Below are positions 28,505 through 37,029 of a stretch of 64,000 bases of DNA, piece after piece. This DNA is from Acidobacteriota bacterium (GTDB lineage Bacteria > Acidobacteriota > Aminicenantia > Aminicenantales > Saccharicenantaceae), in NCBI GenBank assembly GCA_028749115.1, contig JAQURD010000006.1, forward strand, positions 20,008 to 84,007, written 5' to 3'. A model generated the notes under the pieces. That model was not told the origin of the DNA. It did not search any database and worked only from the letters and a program-made list of their open reading frames with translations. Numbering within the stretch: the stretch's first letter is position 1; every line of letters starts with the position of its first letter. Position numbers and translations under genes: made by a program.

Positions 28505-28583
28505 AGCGCCCCCGACGGGATTCGAACCCGTGTTGCCGCCTTGAAAGGGCGATGTCCTAGGCCGGGCTAGACGACAGGGGCGC
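28505..28583 (-). tRNA. tRNA-Glu (TTC)
   Basis: On the minus strand GCGCCCC pairs with GGGGCGC. The anticodon stem TCGCC/GGCGG encloses CTTTCAA (anticodon TTC), and the T arm carries GGTTCGAATCC. It lies 3 nt downstream of tRNA-Lys on the same strand. Confidence 0.92.
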
Positions 28584-28586
28584 AAG

Positions 28587-28658
28587 TGAGCCGTGCTGGA
28601 CTCGAACCAGCGACACCCGGCTTAAAAGGCCGGTGCTCTCCCTCTGAGCTAACGGCCC
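28587..28658 (-). tRNA. tRNA-Lys (TTT)
   Basis: On the minus strand acceptor GGGCCGT pairs with ACGGCTC. The anticodon stem CCGGC/GCCGG encloses CTTTTAA (anticodon TTT), and the T arm carries GGTTCGAGTCC. The D loop is short. Confidence 0.92.
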
Positions 28659-28756
28659 CTCGTTTTTGACCGTGTGAAAGGTTATTTATAGCTGAAAATC
28701 ACTAAATGTCAATAAGCCCGGCTACAATTCTCTTATCTCTGAAAATCTCGCTTTGA

Positions 28757-29452
28757 TCAGGCGACAGGTTCAAACTTAACAATTATCCAGCGTCCATTAT
28801 TAGTTATTTTGCCCGTCTGGTCTTTAAGGACATATCTTTTTAAAATAACATTATATTTTTTCTCGGTGCCAGTCTTAGTTTTAACATTGATCAGGACATT
28901 TTTAGAATGAACTTCGCCATTAAGATCTCTGATTCCTGGCATTGATTTGACCCCGAGCGAAAATAAGATAATCTGCTCTTCTTTAGATGCAGCTTCTTTA
29001 GCAGCACTATACTGGGTCTGCAGTTCCCGGTAATCATTGTATTTCTGATCATAGTCGGCTTGAAGCTCTCCCACTTTTTTCTTCAGGGCTGCCCGGGCAC
29101 TAGATGTTCTGGCATTATCAAGTTCTTCCTTGGCAACATCTAAAGCGTCTTTGGCTACAACAACCGGACCAACATGTTCATCCTGTTTCTTTTTGGCCTC
29201 AATTTCTCTCTTATTCAACTCTGGTAGGGGAGCTGGCTCAACTGTTTCCGGTGAAACGCTGACCACTTTGTAGCTGGCAGCTTCAATGGCCAGAGGTTCC
29301 ACCGCAATTGAAGCCATCGTCTGATTGTCATTCATAGAAATTGCATGGAAATATTTATCCAACAAAGCTTTCTCTGGACTTGAAGAACAGGCGGTATAAA
29401 ACAGAATGGCCATCAAAGCTAAACCAAGTAACCCTAGATTCTTATTTTTCAT
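28757..29452 (-). CDS. Lipoprotein with central coiled coil
   Basis: This 231-residue protein has a signal peptide ending in a lipobox-like YTAC, with the lipidated Cys at 22. A globular N-terminal part resembles NTF2-like beginnings (KALLDKYFHAISMNDNQTMASI). A charged coiled coil lies at about 75-150 and a beta-rich C-terminal part at about 165-231 (KKYNVILKRYVL...GRWIIVKFEP). Its ATG overlaps the gatA stop (ATGA), so it is co-expressed with gatCA although no functional link is obvious. The family is not recognised. Confidence 0.78.
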   Translation of the reverse strand: MKNKNLGLLGLALMAILFYTACSSSPEKALLDKYFHAISMNDNQTMASIAVEPLAIEAASYKVVSVSPETVEPAPLPELNKREIEAKKKQDEHVGPVVVAKDALDVAKEELDNARTSSARAALKKKVGELQADYDQKYNDYRELQTQYSAAKEAASKEEQIILFSLGVKSMPGIRDLNGEVHSKNVLINVKTKTGTEKKYNVILKRYVLKDQTGKITNNGRWIIVKFEPVA

Positions 29453-30921
29453 TCTTCCTCCTTCCTAACGGTTGTAATTCCATCTATATTATTTTTGAAA
29501 TTAAAATTTTTTTCAAGTAAAAAAGCAAGTTTAAATAATTCTAACTCAGAAAAATCAGGGCCGATGAGCTGGACCCCGAGAGGCAGGCCATCTGCCGTCA
29601 GGCCTGAAGGCAGCGAAAGACAGGGAAGACCGGCCAGATTAGCCGTCACTGTAAAATAATCCTGAAGGTACATGGACAGTGGATCCTGTTTTTCGCCAAG
29701 CCTGAAAGCCGCTTCGGGTGTGGTCGGGGTCAGGATAAAATCAACCTGTTTAAAAGCTGCCTGGAACTCACTGGTTATAGTCTGTCTGGCTCTAGCCGCC
29801 CGGGCATAATAAGCCTCATAATATCCTGAACTAAGAGCAAAAGTCCCGATTAGAATCCGGCGCTTGACTTCAGAGCCGAAGCCAAGGGTCCTGGTATTTT
29901 GATACATTTCAAATAGCTCACCGGAATTGGCTCTAAAGCCATAGCGGACTCCGTCAAAACGAGCCAGATTGGAGCTGGCTTCCGAAGGGGCAATAATATA
30001 ATAACAGGGAAGAGCATATTCCCAGGAAGGAAAAGAAGCGGTGGATAGTTTGAAGCCAAGCTTTTCCAGATTCAAGATAACTTTCTTATAATTGGCTGCC
30101 ACTTCCGGATTTACCCCAGTCAGCAAGGCTTCCGCCAGCACTCCAACCCTCTTCTTTGTCAAAGGCAATTCCAGGTTTGAAAAATAATCAGGAACGGGCA
30201 GGCCGGCCGAAGTTGAATCCCGGCGGTCAAACCCAGATATAACCGAGGTTAGCCAGGCGCAATCAGGCACATTTCTGGCCAGTGGGCCTATTTGATCTAA
30301 AGATGAAGCAAAGGCCACCAGCCCATAGCGGGAAATCCGCCCATAAGTCGGCTTGAGGCCAACCAGCCCGCAAAAGGCTGCTGGTTGCCGGACAGAACCG
30401 CCTGTCTCTGAACCGAGAGCTCCACTTGCTTCTCTGGCCGCCACGGCTGCAGCTGACCCGCCACTGCTGCCGCCAGGTACCCTGTCTACATTCCACGGGT
30501 TTCTCGTCGTAAAAAAAGCCGAATTTTCAGTCGACGAGCCCATGGCAAATTCATCAAGATTTGTTTTCCCAATAATAATGGCATCCTCCGCCTCCAGCCG
30601 TTCAATGACGGTGGCATTATAAGGCGGGATAAAATTTTCCAGAATTTTAGAACCACAGGTAGTTCTGAGACCCTTGGTAACAATATTATCTTTAACAGCA
30701 ATAACCGCCCCGGCTAATTTGCCTTTTTCTGACCTGGAATCAATCTGTCTGGCTCTGGCCAGAGCCGGGCCAAAATTATAAGTCAGGTAGGCTTTGATCC
30801 TTTTATCCTGACGCTCTATGTGTTCAATATAATCTTCAACTATTTCTACGAGGCTAACCTGACCGTTTCTAACCAGATTGACAGCCTCAACCAGCCCAGG
30901 CTCAACCAGTTTTTGACTCAT
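29449..30921 (-). CDS. gatA: Asp/Glu-tRNA amidotransferase subunit A
   Basis: GatA is the amidase subunit of GatCAB, which converts mischarged Glu-tRNA(Gln) and/or Asp-tRNA(Asn). The 490-residue protein shows the amidase signature and Ser-cisSer-Lys triad: K77 in AVKDNI, S152 in PGGSSGGSAAAVAA and S176 in GSETGGSVRQP. It follows gatC by 6 bp. gatB is not in the window. Confidence 0.96.
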   Translation of the reverse strand: MSQKLVEPGLVEAVNLVRNGQVSLVEIVEDYIEHIERQDKRIKAYLTYNFGPALARARQIDSRSEKGKLAGAVIAVKDNIVTKGLRTTCGSKILENFIPPYNATVIERLEAEDAIIIGKTNLDEFAMGSSTENSAFFTTRNPWNVDRVPGGSSGGSAAAVAAREASGALGSETGGSVRQPAAFCGLVGLKPTYGRISRYGLVAFASSLDQIGPLARNVPDCAWLTSVISGFDRRDSTSAGLPVPDYFSNLELPLTKKRVGVLAEALLTGVNPEVAANYKKVILNLEKLGFKLSTASFPSWEYALPCYYIIAPSEASSNLARFDGVRYGFRANSGELFEMYQNTRTLGFGSEVKRRILIGTFALSSGYYEAYYARAARARQTITSEFQAAFKQVDFILTPTTPEAAFRLGEKQDPLSMYLQDYFTVTANLAGLPCLSLPSGLTADGLPLGVQLIGPDFSELELFKLAFLLEKNFNFKNNIDGITTVRKEEE

Positions 30922-30927
30922 TTCAGT

Positions 30928-31209
30928 TTATTCCCCGGCCAGAACCCTGGGGACCTTAATAAAATCGCCTTCTTTATCCGGAGCCAGGGCCAGAACTTCG
31001 GCCGGCGGCAACGACTCCTCGGGCTGATCAGCCTCAAGCCGGAGGCTAAAATTAACGGGTGTAAATTTTTCTTCTTGATCTGTTTCAAGACAGGAAAGCT
31101 GCCCGACCCAGTCAATGATTTTATCCAGCTGGCCCGGTAACTCTTTTTCCTCTTCTTCTGTCAGTTTTAGATTGGCCAGCCGGCTTAAGTGATTGAGATC
31201 CAATTTCAT
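30928..31209 (-). CDS. gatC: Asp/Glu-tRNA amidotransferase subunit C
   Basis: This 93-residue GatC wraps around GatA. It begins MKLDLNHLSRLANLKLTEEEEKEL and has the usual Q-LD-IIDWVGQLSCLET segment and a C-terminal F-KVPRVL. I chose ATG 31209: the longer in-frame version (31245) adds a run of hydrophobic residues not found in GatC and would lie upstream of the promoter -10 box. Confidence 0.93.
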   Translation of the reverse strand: MKLDLNHLSRLANLKLTEEEEKELPGQLDKIIDWVGQLSCLETDQEEKFTPVNFSLRLEADQPEESLPPAEVLALAPDKEGDFIKVPRVLAGE

Positions 31210-31216
31210 GCTTACC

Positions 31217-31245
31217 ATTATAAGCAATAGGAGGAGCTTTAACAA
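31217..31245 (-). promoter_or_regulatory. Promoter of gatCA-lipoprotein operon, apparently leaderless
   Basis: On the minus strand TTGTTA (31245-31240), 17 bp and a consensus TATAAT (31222-31217) end 7 nt before the gatC ATG, so transcription should start at the start codon. Confidence 0.6.
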
Positions 31246-31317
31246 GGAAACTTTCTCTTTTTAAAATTTCTCGATTATGATATAAATAATTCTATTTTTT
31301 TTGGACAGGGGACAGAT

Positions 31318-33120
31318 ATGGATTCTATAAAAAAGATAATCTCCAGATACAAAAAAGACCGGACCAGGCTGCTTGATATTTTAAAAGAAGCTCAAGCCGC
31401 TGAAGGAAAAATCTCTGATCAGGCAATTGAAGCAGTAGCCGCTGCACTCCAAATTTCCCGGGCTGAAGTGGAAGGGGTGATCAGCTTTTATCATTTTTTC
31501 TCTGACCGGCCAACCGGTAAATATGTTATTTACCTTAATAATTCTGTAACCTCCGGGATGGCTGGCCGGGAGAAAGTGGCCCGTGCCCTGGAAAAAGAAG
31601 CCAATTGCCGTTTTGGCCAGACTTCTCCCGATGGGCTGATAACCTTGTTCGAGACTTCCTGCATTGGGATGAACGACCAGGAACCTGCCGCCATCATTAA
31701 CGGCGTGATTTTTACTTCTTTAAATGAAGAAAAGGTCAAGAAAATAGCCGGCCAGATGAGAAAAAACATCGACGTCCAGGAGATGATCGAAGAATACGGT
31801 GATGGAGCCAATCGACATGATCTGGTCAGAGCCATGGTCAAGAATCATATCAGGAAAGAAGGGCCGGTGATTTTTGGCGATTACCAGACCGGCCTGGGCT
31901 TAAATCAAGCTTTAAAACTGGCCCCTGAAGGAGTTATTAACGAAATTAAGAAAGCCAATCTGATGGGCAGAGGCGGAGCTGGTTTCCCGACCGGTCTCAA
32001 ATGGGAATTATGCCGGAAGGAAAAAAGCTCGGAACACTATGTCGTCTGTAATGCCGATGAGGGCGAGCCAGGTACTTTTAAGGACCGGGTCCTTCTGACT
32101 GAGAGGCCGGAAATGGTTTTCGAAGGAATGGTCATCGCCGGGTATGCCGTCGGAGCTAAGCTGGGAATTCTTTATCTCCGGCACGAGTACACTTACCTTA
32201 AAAGGTACCTGAAATACATCCTGGAAAATATGAGGCAGAATGGTTTTCTGGGAAAGAAGATTGCCGGACAGAATTTTGACTTTGAAATTGAAATAAAATC
32301 GGGGGCAGGAGCTTATGTCTGCGGAGAAGAATCAGCCCTGATTGAATCAGCTGAAGGCAAGAGAGGTGACCCTCGAGACCGGCCTCCTTTCCCGGTGCAG
32401 AACGGTTATCTTGGCTCCCCGACCACCGTTAACAATGTGGAGACTCTGGCTACCGCTACCCAGATCTTCACTCATGGCTCAGCCTGGTTTAGAGCCATGG
32501 GAACGTCAGTCTCAGCCGGAACCAAGCTGCTGAGTGTTTCTGGCGACTGCGATCGCCCAGGCATTTATGAAGTTGAGTGGGGATTGACATTGAAAGAGCT
32601 GCTTAGCCTGGTTGGGGCTGAGGAAACTCTGGCTGTCCAGGTCGGTGGCGCCTCGGGTCAGTGCCTGTCTGAAGCTGGCTTTGGCCGCAAACTCTGTTAT
32701 TCGGATCTGGCCACCGGCGGTTCAGTCATTATTTTCAATAAAACCAGGGATATTTTCTCTATTGTCCGGAATTTCCTCGACTTTTTCATCGAAGAAAGCT
32801 GTGGCTGGTGCACCCCTTGTCGGGCTGGCAATGTCTTGATCAAAAACAAGTTTGAAAAAATTGCCTCAGGACTGGGAACAGCCAGTGACCTGGCGGAGAT
32901 TGAGGCCTGGGGAAAATTAATCAAAGCCACCAGCCGCTGCGGTCTTGGTCAAACTAGTCCCAATCCCGTTCTGACCACACTGACCAATTTCAGGGAAATT
33001 TATGAGAAAAAAATTAATAAGGAAGCTGACTTTAGGTCAGAGTTCGACTTAGCCCGTTCAGTAGAACAAGCCTGTCAGGTGACCGGCAGAAAATTCGAGG
33101 AGGAAAGGGAAGATGCCTGA
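31318..33120 (+). CDS. hoxF: NAD-reducing hydrogenase diaphorase subunit HoxF with fused NuoE-like domain
   Basis: The 600-residue protein combines a NuoE/HoxE-like thioredoxin-fold domain (1-150) and a NuoF-like domain. The latter carries the FMN/NADH loop GRGGAGFPTGLKW (218-230), ADEGEPGTFKDR, GAYVCGEESALIES and the [4Fe-4S] ligands C495, C498, C501, C541. It would exchange electrons between NAD(P) and the hydrogenase. In the NuoE-like part the usual four [2Fe-2S] cysteines are mostly replaced: only C115 (SCIGMND) aligns, and the first pair reads LNNSVTSG. An AGGGGACA site precedes the ATG. It is the first gene of an eight-gene operon. Confidence 0.93.
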   Translation: MDSIKKIISRYKKDRTRLLDILKEAQAAEGKISDQAIEAVAAALQISRAEVEGVISFYHFFSDRPTGKYVIYLNNSVTSGMAGREKVARALEKEANCRFGQTSPDGLITLFETSCIGMNDQEPAAIINGVIFTSLNEEKVKKIAGQMRKNIDVQEMIEEYGDGANRHDLVRAMVKNHIRKEGPVIFGDYQTGLGLNQALKLAPEGVINEIKKANLMGRGGAGFPTGLKWELCRKEKSSEHYVVCNADEGEPGTFKDRVLLTERPEMVFEGMVIAGYAVGAKLGILYLRHEYTYLKRYLKYILENMRQNGFLGKKIAGQNFDFEIEIKSGAGAYVCGEESALIESAEGKRGDPRDRPPFPVQNGYLGSPTTVNNVETLATATQIFTHGSAWFRAMGTSVSAGTKLLSVSGDCDRPGIYEVEWGLTLKELLSLVGAEETLAVQVGGASGQCLSEAGFGRKLCYSDLATGGSVIIFNKTRDIFSIVRNFLDFFIEESCGWCTPCRAGNVLIKNKFEKIASGLGTASDLAEIEAWGKLIKATSRCGLGQTSPNPVLTTLTNFREIYEKKINKEADFRSEFDLARSVEQACQVTGRKFEEEREDA

Positions 33121-33811
33121 GAAATTAAAATTCAGTATAGATGGCCGGGAAGGCCTGGCCGACCAGGGAATGACCATTTATGAGGCAGCCAGGGTTATTG
33201 GTGTCTACATTCCGGTTCTCTGCCATTATGAAGGGCTCAAGCCGGTCGGCAGCTGCCGGATTTGCTCGATCCTGGTCAATGGCCGGTGGCTGGCTTCCTG
33301 TACTCAGCCGTTGTCCGAGGGCATGGTCATAGAAAACAATACCCCTCAAGTCATTGAATACCGCCGGGCCATCATCGAGATGCTACTGGCCGAAGGCAAC
33401 CATTTTTGTCCGGCCTGTGAGAAAAGCGGCAATTGTGAACTGCAGGCTTTAGCTTACCGCTACGGGATTATGGTTCCCCGCTTCCCCTATCAATTCCCCC
33501 AGCGCCAGATTGAAGCTTACCCCGGCTTTCTGCTCGACCATAACCGTTGCGTTCAATGCCAGCGCTGCGTCCGGGCTATTCAGACTGAAGATGGCCAGAA
33601 AATTTTCGCCATGAAAAACCGTTCAAAAGATGTCCGGGTAAATGTTGATCGTAAACTGGCAGCTAAACTCAGCCCGGATCAAATCCAGAAAGCTATGGAC
33701 ATCTGTCCGGTCGGGGCTATTTTGAAAAAAGAAGTTGGCTTCCTCCGCCCGATCGGCCAGAGAAAATATGACCGCCAGCCAATTGGCAGTGAAATTGAAG
33801 GGAAAAAGTGA
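33113..33811 (+). CDS. hoxU: NAD-reducing hydrogenase Fe-S subunit HoxU
   Basis: This 232-residue NuoG-like electron-transfer subunit links HoxF and HoxY. It has a plant-type [2Fe-2S] site (C37, C48, C51, C63), a His-Cys3 site (H97, C99, C102, C108) and a [4Fe-4S] site (C146, C149, C152, C198). Length and cluster set match HoxU of bidirectional NAD-linked hydrogenases. It overlaps hoxF by 8 bp. Confidence 0.94.
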   Translation: MPEKLKFSIDGREGLADQGMTIYEAARVIGVYIPVLCHYEGLKPVGSCRICSILVNGRWLASCTQPLSEGMVIENNTPQVIEYRRAIIEMLLAEGNHFCPACEKSGNCELQALAYRYGIMVPRFPYQFPQRQIEAYPGFLLDHNRCVQCQRCVRAIQTEDGQKIFAMKNRSKDVRVNVDRKLAAKLSPDQIQKAMDICPVGAILKKEVGFLRPIGQRKYDRQPIGSEIEGKK

Positions 33812-33820
33812 GGTCTCAAG

Positions 33821-34369
33821 ATGAGTAGTAAACCAGTTATTGCCACCGCTTCGTTAGCCGGTTGTTTCGGCTGCCACATGTCTTTTCTCGATATAGACGA
33901 AAGACTGCTGGAACTCATTGAACTGGTTGAGTTTGATAAATCACCTATTGACGATTTGAAAAAATTTACAAGGCCGGTTGATATTGGTTTAATTGAAGGT
34001 GGTTGCTGCAATGCCGAGAACGTCGAAGTGCTCCGTTCCTTCCGAAAAAACTGCCGGATACTGATTTCACTTGGCGAGTGCGCCGTCATGGGTGGACTTC
34101 CCGCCATGCGCAATACGATTTCCCTTAAAGACTGCCTGGAGGAAGCTTATCTGAATTCCCCCACGGTTGCCCCGGAAGACAGGGTTATTCCTAATGATGA
34201 AGATTTGCCGCTTCTCCTTGACCGGGTTTATCCCTGCCACGAGGTGGTAAAAATTGATTACTTTTTGCCGGGCTGCCCGCCGTCGGCCGATCTAATCTGG
34301 GAAGCCCTGACTGCTTTAGTCCAGAACAGGCCGATGAAACTTGATTATCAACTGATTAAATATGATTGA
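33821..34369 (+). CDS. hoxY: NAD-reducing hydrogenase small subunit HoxY
   Basis: This 182-residue small subunit carries the single proximal [4Fe-4S] cluster: C15 and C18 (GCFGCHMSFLDID), C87 (SLGECAVMGG) and C152 (PGCPPSADLIW). There is no Tat signal and no medial or distal cluster domain, which fits a soluble group 3d enzyme. Confidence 0.95.
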   Translation: MSSKPVIATASLAGCFGCHMSFLDIDERLLELIELVEFDKSPIDDLKKFTRPVDIGLIEGGCCNAENVEVLRSFRKNCRILISLGECAVMGGLPAMRNTISLKDCLEEAYLNSPTVAPEDRVIPNDEDLPLLLDRVYPCHEVVKIDYFLPGCPPSADLIWEALTALVQNRPMKLDYQLIKYD

Positions 34370-34380
34370 GGTTTAAGACC

Positions 34381-35829
34381 ATGGCCAGAAAAATAACGAT
34401 AGAACCCGTAACGAGAGTCGAAGGACACGGTAAGGTCACCATTCATCTGGATGATGAGGGACGCGTTTCTCAAGCCCGTTTTCATGTGGTCGAGTTCCGC
34501 GGCTTTGAACGTTTTGTCCAGAGGCGGCCTTACTGGGAAATTCCGGTTCTCGTCCAGAGGTTGTGCGGCATCTGTCCGGTGAGCCATCACTTAGCCGGTG
34601 CCAAAGCGATGGATATCATCGCTGGGGTGCCTCCTGAGAAGCTTACCTCAACCGCCGAAAAAATAAGACGTCTGATGCATTACGGACAGATGCTTCAGTC
34701 CCATGCGCTTCATTTCTTTCATTTAGCTTCGCCTGATCTCCTTTTTGGTTTTGATGCCGATCCAGCCGTGCGCAATATAATCGGTGTGGCCAAATTCCAC
34801 CGCGAGCTGGCTGTCCATGGCATTATTCTCAGAAAATTCGGACAGGAAATAATTAAAGCCACTGCTGGAAAGAGAATCCATGGTACCGGAGCTATTCCCG
34901 GGGGGGTTAATAAAAGCCTGACTCAGGAAGAAAGAGATTATTTCCTCAAGTCACCTGCTCCCTACAATATTGATACCATCATTGATTGGGCCCAGGAAGC
35001 CATTGAAATTTTCAAAAAACTACATCAGGAAAATAAAGAGGTCCTCGACACTTTTGCTGCTTTTCCTTCCAACCACCTGAGTCTGGTGCGGAAAGATGGC
35101 GCTCTCGATTTTTACCATGGAGTCCTGAGGGCAGTTGATGCTGAGGGGCGGAAAATCCTTAATGATGTTGATTATCAGGATTACCTCAAATACGTCGGAG
35201 AAGAAGTCAGACCCTGGAGTTATATGAAATTTCCTTATCTAAAAAAATTGGGGAAGGGAAAAGGCTGGTATCGAGTCGGACCTATTGCCAGACTCAATAC
35301 CTGCGATTATATTCCCAGCCCCAGAGCCCAGCAGGAATTTGAAATTTATAAAGCCTATACCGGCGGAAAACCTAACAACATGACTCTTCATAGCCACTGG
35401 GCCCGGCTGATTGAACTCCTCCATGCGGCGGAAGTGATTAAAGACCTGCTTAATGACAAAGACATCAGCGGTGGGAAACTGGTCAAAAAAGGCAAAAAAC
35501 AACTGGAGGGAGTGGGCCTGATCGAGGCGCCACGCGGCACACTCTTTCATCATTACCGGATTAACAAAGACGATCAGGTGGTCATGGCTAACCTCATTGT
35601 CTCCACCACCAACAACAACGAGGCCTACAATCAGGCTGTCCGGTGGGTAGCAGACAAATATATCTCGGAAAAGCCGGAAGTAACTGAAGGTATGCTTAAT
35701 CGGGTAGAAGTGGCCATCCGGGCTTATGATCCATGCTTGAGCTGTGCGACTCATGCCCTGGGTCAGATGCCGCTCCAGGTTGACCTTTATGATGATAGAG
35801 GCCAGCTCCTTGATAGAAAAAGGAAATAG
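34381..35829 (+). CDS. hoxH: NAD-reducing hydrogenase large subunit HoxH
   Basis: This 482-residue catalytic subunit holds the NiFe(CN)2CO site. The nickel ligands are visible as C62/C65 (RLCGICPVSHH) and C452/C455 (DPCLSC). A 24-residue C-terminal extension follows H458 and would be removed by the maturation protease. I chose ATG 34381 (ARKITIEPVTRVEGHGKV) over a TTG at 34366 that overlaps the hoxY stop. All four ligands are Cys, so no selenocysteine is involved. The overall type is group 3d-like bidirectional hydrogenase. Confidence 0.95.
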   Translation: MARKITIEPVTRVEGHGKVTIHLDDEGRVSQARFHVVEFRGFERFVQRRPYWEIPVLVQRLCGICPVSHHLAGAKAMDIIAGVPPEKLTSTAEKIRRLMHYGQMLQSHALHFFHLASPDLLFGFDADPAVRNIIGVAKFHRELAVHGIILRKFGQEIIKATAGKRIHGTGAIPGGVNKSLTQEERDYFLKSPAPYNIDTIIDWAQEAIEIFKKLHQENKEVLDTFAAFPSNHLSLVRKDGALDFYHGVLRAVDAEGRKILNDVDYQDYLKYVGEEVRPWSYMKFPYLKKLGKGKGWYRVGPIARLNTCDYIPSPRAQQEFEIYKAYTGGKPNNMTLHSHWARLIELLHAAEVIKDLLNDKDISGGKLVKKGKKQLEGVGLIEAPRGTLFHHYRINKDDQVVMANLIVSTTNNNEAYNQAVRWVADKYISEKPEVTEGMLNRVEVAIRAYDPCLSCATHALGQMPLQVDLYDDRGQLLDRKRK

Positions 35830-36386
35830 CCACGAAGCTTGAAGCCAAAAACATTAAGATTCTCGTTTTTGGTATTGGCAATCCTGGCCGGCAGGATGAT
35901 GGGCTGGGGTCGGAGTTTGTTGCCTGTCTGGAAAAAGCCAGAATTCCTGGCTTAACACTCGAAGCTGATTATCAACTGCAGGTAGAAGATGTCCTGCTTT
36001 TTTCTGAGCAGCAACTGGTGGTGGTAGTTGATGCTATAAAATCAGGCAAGAAACCTTTTGTCTTTAAAAAGATAAAACCGGTTGAGGATTCAAGCTTTAC
36101 GACTCATTATCTTTCTCCCGAAACTCTGATTTACCTGTCTCAGGCCCTCTATGAGAAATGTCCGGAAGGCTGGTTCCTGGGCATCAGAGGTTATAGATTT
36201 TCGCTTGGCGAAAAACTCAGCTCGAAAGCCAGGGAAAATTTTGAGGCTGCCTGTAAATTTTTTATTGAGTTTTTAGAGAAGGCCGTAACTTCAGGGCTGG
36301 CTTCTGCTATAATTGAGCTTCAAGCTGAAACATCATCCCGAGGTAAAAGCCATGGAGCAAAAGAAAAAGGAACTTCTCGTTCTTGA
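35826..36386 (+). CDS. hoxW: Hydrogenase maturation protease HoxW, non-canonical start
   Basis: The translation from 35826 contains the whole protease signature: LVFGIGNPGRQDDGLG, an Asp-containing VVVVDAIKSG strand, and THYLSPETLIYLSQALY with the conserved His. It would process the HoxH extension. No ATG, GTG or TTG is in frame before the GIGNPG motif. The first canonical start is GTG 36018, which would delete the nickel-sensing half. The frame opens at 35817, and an ATA at 35826 overlaps the hoxH stop (ATAG) behind an AAAAAGGAA sequence, so it may be the start. The 3' end overlaps hypB by 35 bp. Confidence 0.75.
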   Translation: MATKLEAKNIKILVFGIGNPGRQDDGLGSEFVACLEKARIPGLTLEADYQLQVEDVLLFSEQQLVVVVDAIKSGKKPFVFKKIKPVEDSSFTTHYLSPETLIYLSQALYEKCPEGWFLGIRGYRFSLGEKLSSKARENFEAACKFFIEFLEKAVTSGLASAIIELQAETSSRGKSHGAKEKGTSRS

Positions 36387-37029
36387 GGATATTCTCGGCT
36401 CCAACAAAAAAATTGCCGGTGAGATTAAAAAGAAGCTGGAAAAACATGGTATTCTGGCCGTTAACCTGCTGAGTGCCCCTGGCTCGGGCAAAACTTCACT
36501 TCTGGAAAAAATCGGCTTAAAGCTTAAAGATAACTACCGGCTCGGTGTGATTGAAGGCGATATAGAAACAGAAAGAGATGCCGACCGAATCAGAAAAATC
36601 GGTCTTCCAGCCTGGCAGATTACAACTCACGGAGCCTGCCATCTGGAGGCCAGAATGCTGGCTAAAATCTTTGATCAAATACCGGCCGACCTCAATTTTT
36701 TATTCATAGAAAACGTGGGCAATCTCGTCTGCCCGGCCAGCTTTGACCTGGGCGAAGGGCTGCGTTCTGTTTTGCTGTCGGTACCGGAAGGTGATGATAA
36801 GCCCAAAAAATATCCCGAAGCTTTCCTCACCTCTCAGGTTCTGGTTCTGACTAAATGTGACCTTTTGCCCTACCTGCCTTTTGACACTGACCGTGTCATC
36901 AAAGAAGCGCTGGAAATTAATCCCCATCTTAAAGTTTTCAAAACTTCCGCCACAACTGGAGAAGGCCTGGACGAGCTATGTGCCTTTCTAGAAGAAGAAC
37001 TCAAACAGAGGCTGAGTCAGCATGCATGA
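36352..37029 (+). CDS. hypB: Hydrogenase nickel incorporation GTPase HypB
   Basis: This 225-residue HypB supplies Ni to the HoxH site with HypA. It has the P-loop SAPGSGKTSLL (42-49 core), GDIETERDADRIRK, the metal-site motif THGACHLEA and FIENVGNLVCPASFDLGE. It lacks the N-terminal CxxCGC high-affinity nickel motif and the His-rich stretch of some HypB proteins. The start ATG 36352 has GAGGTAA upstream. It overlaps hypA by 8 bp. Confidence 0.95.
   Translation: MEQKKKELLVLEDILGSNKKIAGEIKKKLEKHGILAVNLLSAPGSGKTSLLEKIGLKLKDNYRLGVIEGDIETERDADRIRKIGLPAWQITTHGACHLEARMLAKIFDQIPADLNFLFIENVGNLVCPASFDLGEGLRSVLLSVPEGDDKPKKYPEAFLTSQVLVLTKCDLLPYLPFDTDRVIKEALEINPHLKVFKTSATTGEGLDELCAFLEEELKQRLSQHA

Noticed and set aside
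35700-35829. Selenocysteine (UGA) in the hydrogenase large subunit
   Set aside because: All four nickel ligands are encoded by Cys codons and no in-frame TGA occurs.
36018-36386. Short hoxW starting at GTG 36018
   Set aside because: It would delete the GIGNPGRQDDG active-site loop, which is clearly encoded in frame upstream.
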